8,416 nt of DNA from an uncultured Clostridia bacterium (lineage in GTDB: Bacteria > Bacillota > Clostridia > Peptostreptococcales > Anaerovoracaceae), in assembly GCA_934277655.1 (NCBI GenBank), contig CAKQVC010000074.1, forward strand, positions 1 through 8,416. The letters are read 5' to 3'. The notes beneath the pieces are model-generated. The model was not told the origin of the DNA, ran no database searches, and saw only the letters and a list, made by a program, of their open reading frames with translations. Numbering within the stretch: position 1 is the first letter of the stretch; the number at the start of each line of letters is the position of its first letter. Made by a program: the position numbers and the translations under genes. Below, one piece after another: positions 6,439 through 8,416 of this stretch.

Positions 6439-6493
6439 AAAAGCTTGACATCAATCCCGGAATATGGTATAGTACCTAATGTGTCAAGCTTTT
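6439..6493 (+). terminator. Possible terminator of sppA read-through that encloses the ylxM promoter
   Basis: AAAAGCTTGACA (6439-6450) and TGTCAAGCTTTT (6482-6493) form a perfect 12-base inverted repeat with a 31-base loop. In RNA read through from sppA, the GC-containing stem would be followed by UUUUAUAUUU, as in an intrinsic terminator. The long loop weakens this, and the repeat may instead serve DNA binding. No other terminator candidate with a U tract is seen after sppA. Confidence 0.4.
6445..6473 (+). promoter_or_regulatory. Strong promoter of the ylxM-ffh-rpsP operon
   Basis: TTGACA (6445-6450), a 17-base spacer and TATAGT (6468-6473) fit the housekeeping sigma consensus at 11 of 12 positions. 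TGG directly before the -10 adds an extended -10 element. Initiation is expected near 6479-6481. This is the best promoter in the window. Confidence 0.92.
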
Positions 6494-6505
6494 ATATTTG
6501 ACACA
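6480..6505 (+). other. 5'-terminal leader hairpin of the ylxM-ffh transcript
   Basis: TGTGTCAA (6480-6487) and TTGACACA (6498-6505) are perfectly complementary around a 10-base loop. The stem starts at the predicted transcription start, so new transcripts would begin with a hairpin, a feature often protective against 5'-end decay. Its left arm overlaps the right arm of the larger repeat ending at 6493, so the two folds exclude each other. Confidence 0.55.
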
Positions 6506-6526
6506 CAGAAAGCAGAGAGGTATCTT

Positions 6527-6967
6527 ATGAAAATAGAAAGTATCGCCGAAAACAGTCTTTTATATGACTTTTACGGACAACTTCTCAGCAAAAGGCAGCA
6601 AGAAGTGATGGCACTTTATCATGAAGAAAACCTTTCTTTATCCGAAATTGCCGATGAGTTCGGGATTTCCAGACAGGCAGTGCATGATACTCTGAAAAAA
6701 GCAGAGATGGCACTGATTGAATATGAGCAGAAACTTGGACTTGTAGAAAAGCTTGTGAATTCAAGGCAGGCTATTGCTGAAATCGATCGTAAGATAGAAA
6801 AGCTGATTGAAGATCTGGATACCGAAGCACATGATGCAGAAAAGCAGAAATGCCGGGAGCAGCAGGGCAGTGAAGTCCTTTCCACTGTTGCGAAAGATCA
6901 GAAAGCTTTTCAGATTATTGAAAATCTGAGGGATATAAAGAAAATCATAGATCAGCTGGATGACTAG
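6527..6967 (+). CDS. ylxM: YlxM/p13-like DNA-binding protein, SRP operon partner
   Basis: This 146-residue protein matches the YlxM (UPF0122) family, encoded next to ffh in many Bacillota and reported in streptococci to affect SRP GTPase activity. Hallmarks are LLYDFYGQLLSKRQQEV (11-27), LYHEENLSLSEIADEFGISRQAV (30-52), which is a sigma-region-4-like helix-turn-helix, and LIEYEQKLGLVEKL (63-76). Residues 77-146 form a long charged helical tail, probably coiled coil. The usual family length is about 105-120, so this tail is longer than normal. Start choice: ATG at 6527 has GAGAGG 6 bases upstream. An in-frame ATG at 6479 lies only 6 bases after the -10 box, at the transcription start, and is unlikely. 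The gene precedes ffh by 59 bases and should be transcribed with it. Confidence 0.9.
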   Translation: MKIESIAENSLLYDFYGQLLSKRQQEVMALYHEENLSLSEIADEFGISRQAVHDTLKKAEMALIEYEQKLGLVEKLVNSRQAIAEIDRKIEKLIEDLDTEAHDAEKQKCREQQGSEVLSTVAKDQKAFQIIENLRDIKKIIDQLDD

Positions 6968-6969
6968 GG

Positions 6970-7003
6970 GCCGGAAAAGGCAGCAGAAGCCGGAGTGTCC
7001 GGC
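6970..7003 (+). other. GC-rich hairpin with a duplicated left arm between ylxM and ffh
   Basis: GCCGGA (6989-6994) and TCCGGC (6998-7003) form a perfect 6-base stem with a GTG loop. A second exact GCCGGA at 6970-6975 can pair with the same right arm. No U tract follows, so it is not an intrinsic terminator. It ends 8 bases before the ffh ribosome binding site (7012-7016) and could affect mRNA processing or ffh translation. Confidence 0.55.
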
Positions 7004-7026
7004 AGGGATACAGGAGATAACGATAA

Positions 7027-8367
7027 ATGGCATTTGAAAGTTTATCAGATAAATTGCAGGGGACTTTTAAAAAGCTGAGAGGCAAGGGTGTCCTGACAGA
7101 AAGTGATATTGACGCGGCAATGCGGGAAGTCAAGCTTGCACTGCTGGAGGCAGATGTAAACTTTAAGGTCGTAAAAGAATTTGTGGCGGACGTAAAAGCG
7201 AAAGCTATGGGTCAGGATGTGCTGAAAAGCCTTACACCGGGACAGCAGGTTGTAAAGATCGTAAATGATGAGCTGATCGAACTGATGGGCGGTACAAACA
7301 GCAAGCTGACTTATTCGCCGAGCGGATTTACGACACTTCTGATGGTAGGTCTGCAGGGAACCGGAAAGACGACGACTTGCGGTAAACTGGCTGCATACTT
7401 AAAGAAAAACGGCAAGAAGCCGATGCTGGCTGCTTGCGACATATATAGACCGGCTGCTATCGATCAGCTGGAAGTTGTAGGAAAAACTGTAGATGTTCCG
7501 GTATTTACCGATCGTGGGAATCCAAAGGCTGAAGACATTGCAGAAAAAGCAAAAAAAGAAGCAATGCGGCGTGGTTATGATGTGCTGATCGTCGATACGG
7601 CGGGTCGGTTGCAGATTGACCAGGAACTGATGGAGGAACTTGTCAGAGTTAAAAAGACCGTCAAACCTCATGAAATCCTGTTGGTTGTCGATGCACTTAC
7701 AGGTCAGGATGCTGTCAATGCAGCAGAAGGCTTTAATGAAGCCCTGGGAATTGACGGCATTATCATGACGAAGATGGATGGTGATTCCAGAGGTGGTGCA
7801 GCACTTTCTGCAAAGAAAGTTACCGGCAAACCGATTAAATTCATCGGCGTCGGCGAAAAAACAGATGCATTGGAACCTTTCCATCCGGAAAGAATGGCAT
7901 CCAGGATTCTTGGCATGGGTGATATGCTTTCTCTGATCGAAAAAGCACAGGAAACCTACGATGAAGAAAAGGCAGCGAAACTCGAGAAGAAACTGAAAAA
8001 GAATGAATTTACCCTGGAAGACTTCCTCGAACAGATGGGGGAAGTGCAGAAAATGGGTGGAATCGGGAAAATGCTTGAAATGCTGCCGGGCATGAATTCA
8101 AAGAAAATTTCAGACGAAGATCTGGAAAAAAGTGAAAAAGAATTCAAACAAATGGAGGCAATTATTTACTCTATGACGCTGGAAGAGCGTCGGAACCCAT
8201 CCGTACTCAACGCCAGCAGGCGTAAGAGGATTGCAGCAGGCTGCGGACAGCCTGTCAGTAAGATAAACAGCTTAATCAAAAAGTATGAGGACGCTAAAAA
8301 GTTGATGAAACAATTCAACAATCCGAACTTTATGAAGAAGAATAAAAGATTTAAAGGATTATTTTAA
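7027..8367 (+). CDS. ffh: Signal recognition particle GTPase Ffh (SRP54)
   Basis: This 446-residue protein is the universal SRP GTPase. With SRP RNA it binds signal sequences on ribosomes and docks on FtsY at the membrane. The N domain is at about 1-95. The G domain carries G1 GLQGTGKTTT (108-117), G2 DIYRPAAIDQL (138-148), G3 DTAGR (190-194), G4 TKMD (248-251), GDSRGGAAL (252-260) and GVGEK (274-278), then LEPFHPERMASRILGMGDM (282-300) leading to the M domain. In the M domain, LPGM (353-356) marks the finger-loop region and SRRKRIAAGCG (397-407) is the SRP RNA-binding motif. The length equals that of B. subtilis Ffh and no catalytic residue is missing. The ATG has AGGAG 10 bases upstream. 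The stop codon overlaps the AAGGAGG of rpsP, so the genes are adjacent with coupled spacing. No SRP RNA gene is visible in the window. Confidence 0.98.
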   Translation: MAFESLSDKLQGTFKKLRGKGVLTESDIDAAMREVKLALLEADVNFKVVKEFVADVKAKAMGQDVLKSLTPGQQVVKIVNDELIELMGGTNSKLTYSPSGFTTLLMVGLQGTGKTTTCGKLAAYLKKNGKKPMLAACDIYRPAAIDQLEVVGKTVDVPVFTDRGNPKAEDIAEKAKKEAMRRGYDVLIVDTAGRLQIDQELMEELVRVKKTVKPHEILLVVDALTGQDAVNAAEGFNEALGIDGIIMTKMDGDSRGGAALSAKKVTGKPIKFIGVGEKTDALEPFHPERMASRILGMGDMLSLIEKAQETYDEEKAAKLEKKLKKNEFTLEDFLEQMGEVQKMGGIGKMLEMLPGMNSKKISDEDLEKSEKEFKQMEAIIYSMTLEERRNPSVLNASRRKRIAAGCGQPVSKINSLIKKYEDAKKLMKQFNNPNFMKKNKRFKGLF

Positions 8368-8381
8368 GGAGGAACTAAAAA

Positions 8382-8416
8382 ATGGTTAAAATCAGATTAA
8401 AGAGAATGGGCGCACA
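8382..8416 (+). CDS. rpsP: 30S ribosomal protein S16, first 11 codons
   Basis: The frame starts at ATG 8382 and runs off the right edge. The visible residues MVKIRLKRMGA are the characteristic start of bacterial S16. AAGGAGG (8366-8372) overlaps the ffh stop codon and ends 9 bases before the ATG. S16 is needed for 30S assembly, and its gene follows ffh in many Clostridia and Bacilli, where rimM and trmD usually come next. Only the order ffh-rpsP can be seen here. Confidence 0.93.
   Translation, partial: MVKIRLKRMGA

Noticed and set aside
6479..6526. Longer YlxM start at ATG 6479
   Set aside because: It sits only 6 bases after the -10 box, where transcription itself would start, so there is no room for a ribosome binding site. 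The ATG at 6527 has one and matches the family N-terminus.
7399..7884. Minus-strand frame of 161 codons inside ffh
   Set aside because: It is antisense to the highly conserved G domain; its composition is that of a shadow frame.

Overview
The window looks like a chromosomal piece of a low-to-moderate GC Bacillota, most likely class Clostridia and plausibly Lachnospiraceae. This is inferred from strong AGGAGG-type ribosome binding sites, a TTG start codon, the ylxM-ffh-rpsP gene order, and a flavoprotein and GntR/ABC cassette of clostridial type. No mobile element, CRISPR array, tRNA or rRNA was seen.

Two gene blocks point away from a 365-base spacer (4886-5250). The leftward block (4885 to 1, minus strand) is a tightly packed apparent operon. 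It runs from a YtrA-type GntR repressor, to an ABC ATPase, to a 674-residue ABC permease with a large extracytoplasmic tail, to a YhiN/BaiN-type (HI0933 family) flavoprotein, to the first 119 codons of a secreted protein that leaves the window. The first three genes overlap by 8 bases at each junction. The promoter of the block carries a perfect inverted repeat, AGTGTAC-N11-GTACACT, lying over the -35/-10 region. It fits the AGTGTA-N13-TACACT operator that I recall for B. subtilis YtrA. The simplest reading is an autorepressed ABC cassette that opens on a cell-envelope signal, with a flavoprotein and an exported protein co-transcribed behind it.

The rightward block (5251 to 8416, plus strand) starts with sppA, a membrane-anchored signal peptide peptidase with a TTG start. 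It is followed by the strongest promoter in the window, then ylxM, ffh and the first 11 codons of rpsP. These belong to protein secretion and translation: Ffh is the GTPase of the signal recognition particle, YlxM its usual partner gene, and SppA clears signal peptides left in the membrane after export. The short sppA-ylxM spacer holds three mutually complementary arms around the promoter. They could terminate sppA read-through while letting new ylxM-ffh transcripts start with a 5' hairpin.

Most of the window is ordinary housekeeping and accessory chromosome. I found no convincing new biological system. The points most worth a second look are the self-operator of the ABC cassette, the promoter nested in a hairpin before ylxM, the odd permease tail, the unidentified exported protein at the left edge, and frame-preserving short repeats in the divergent spacer.
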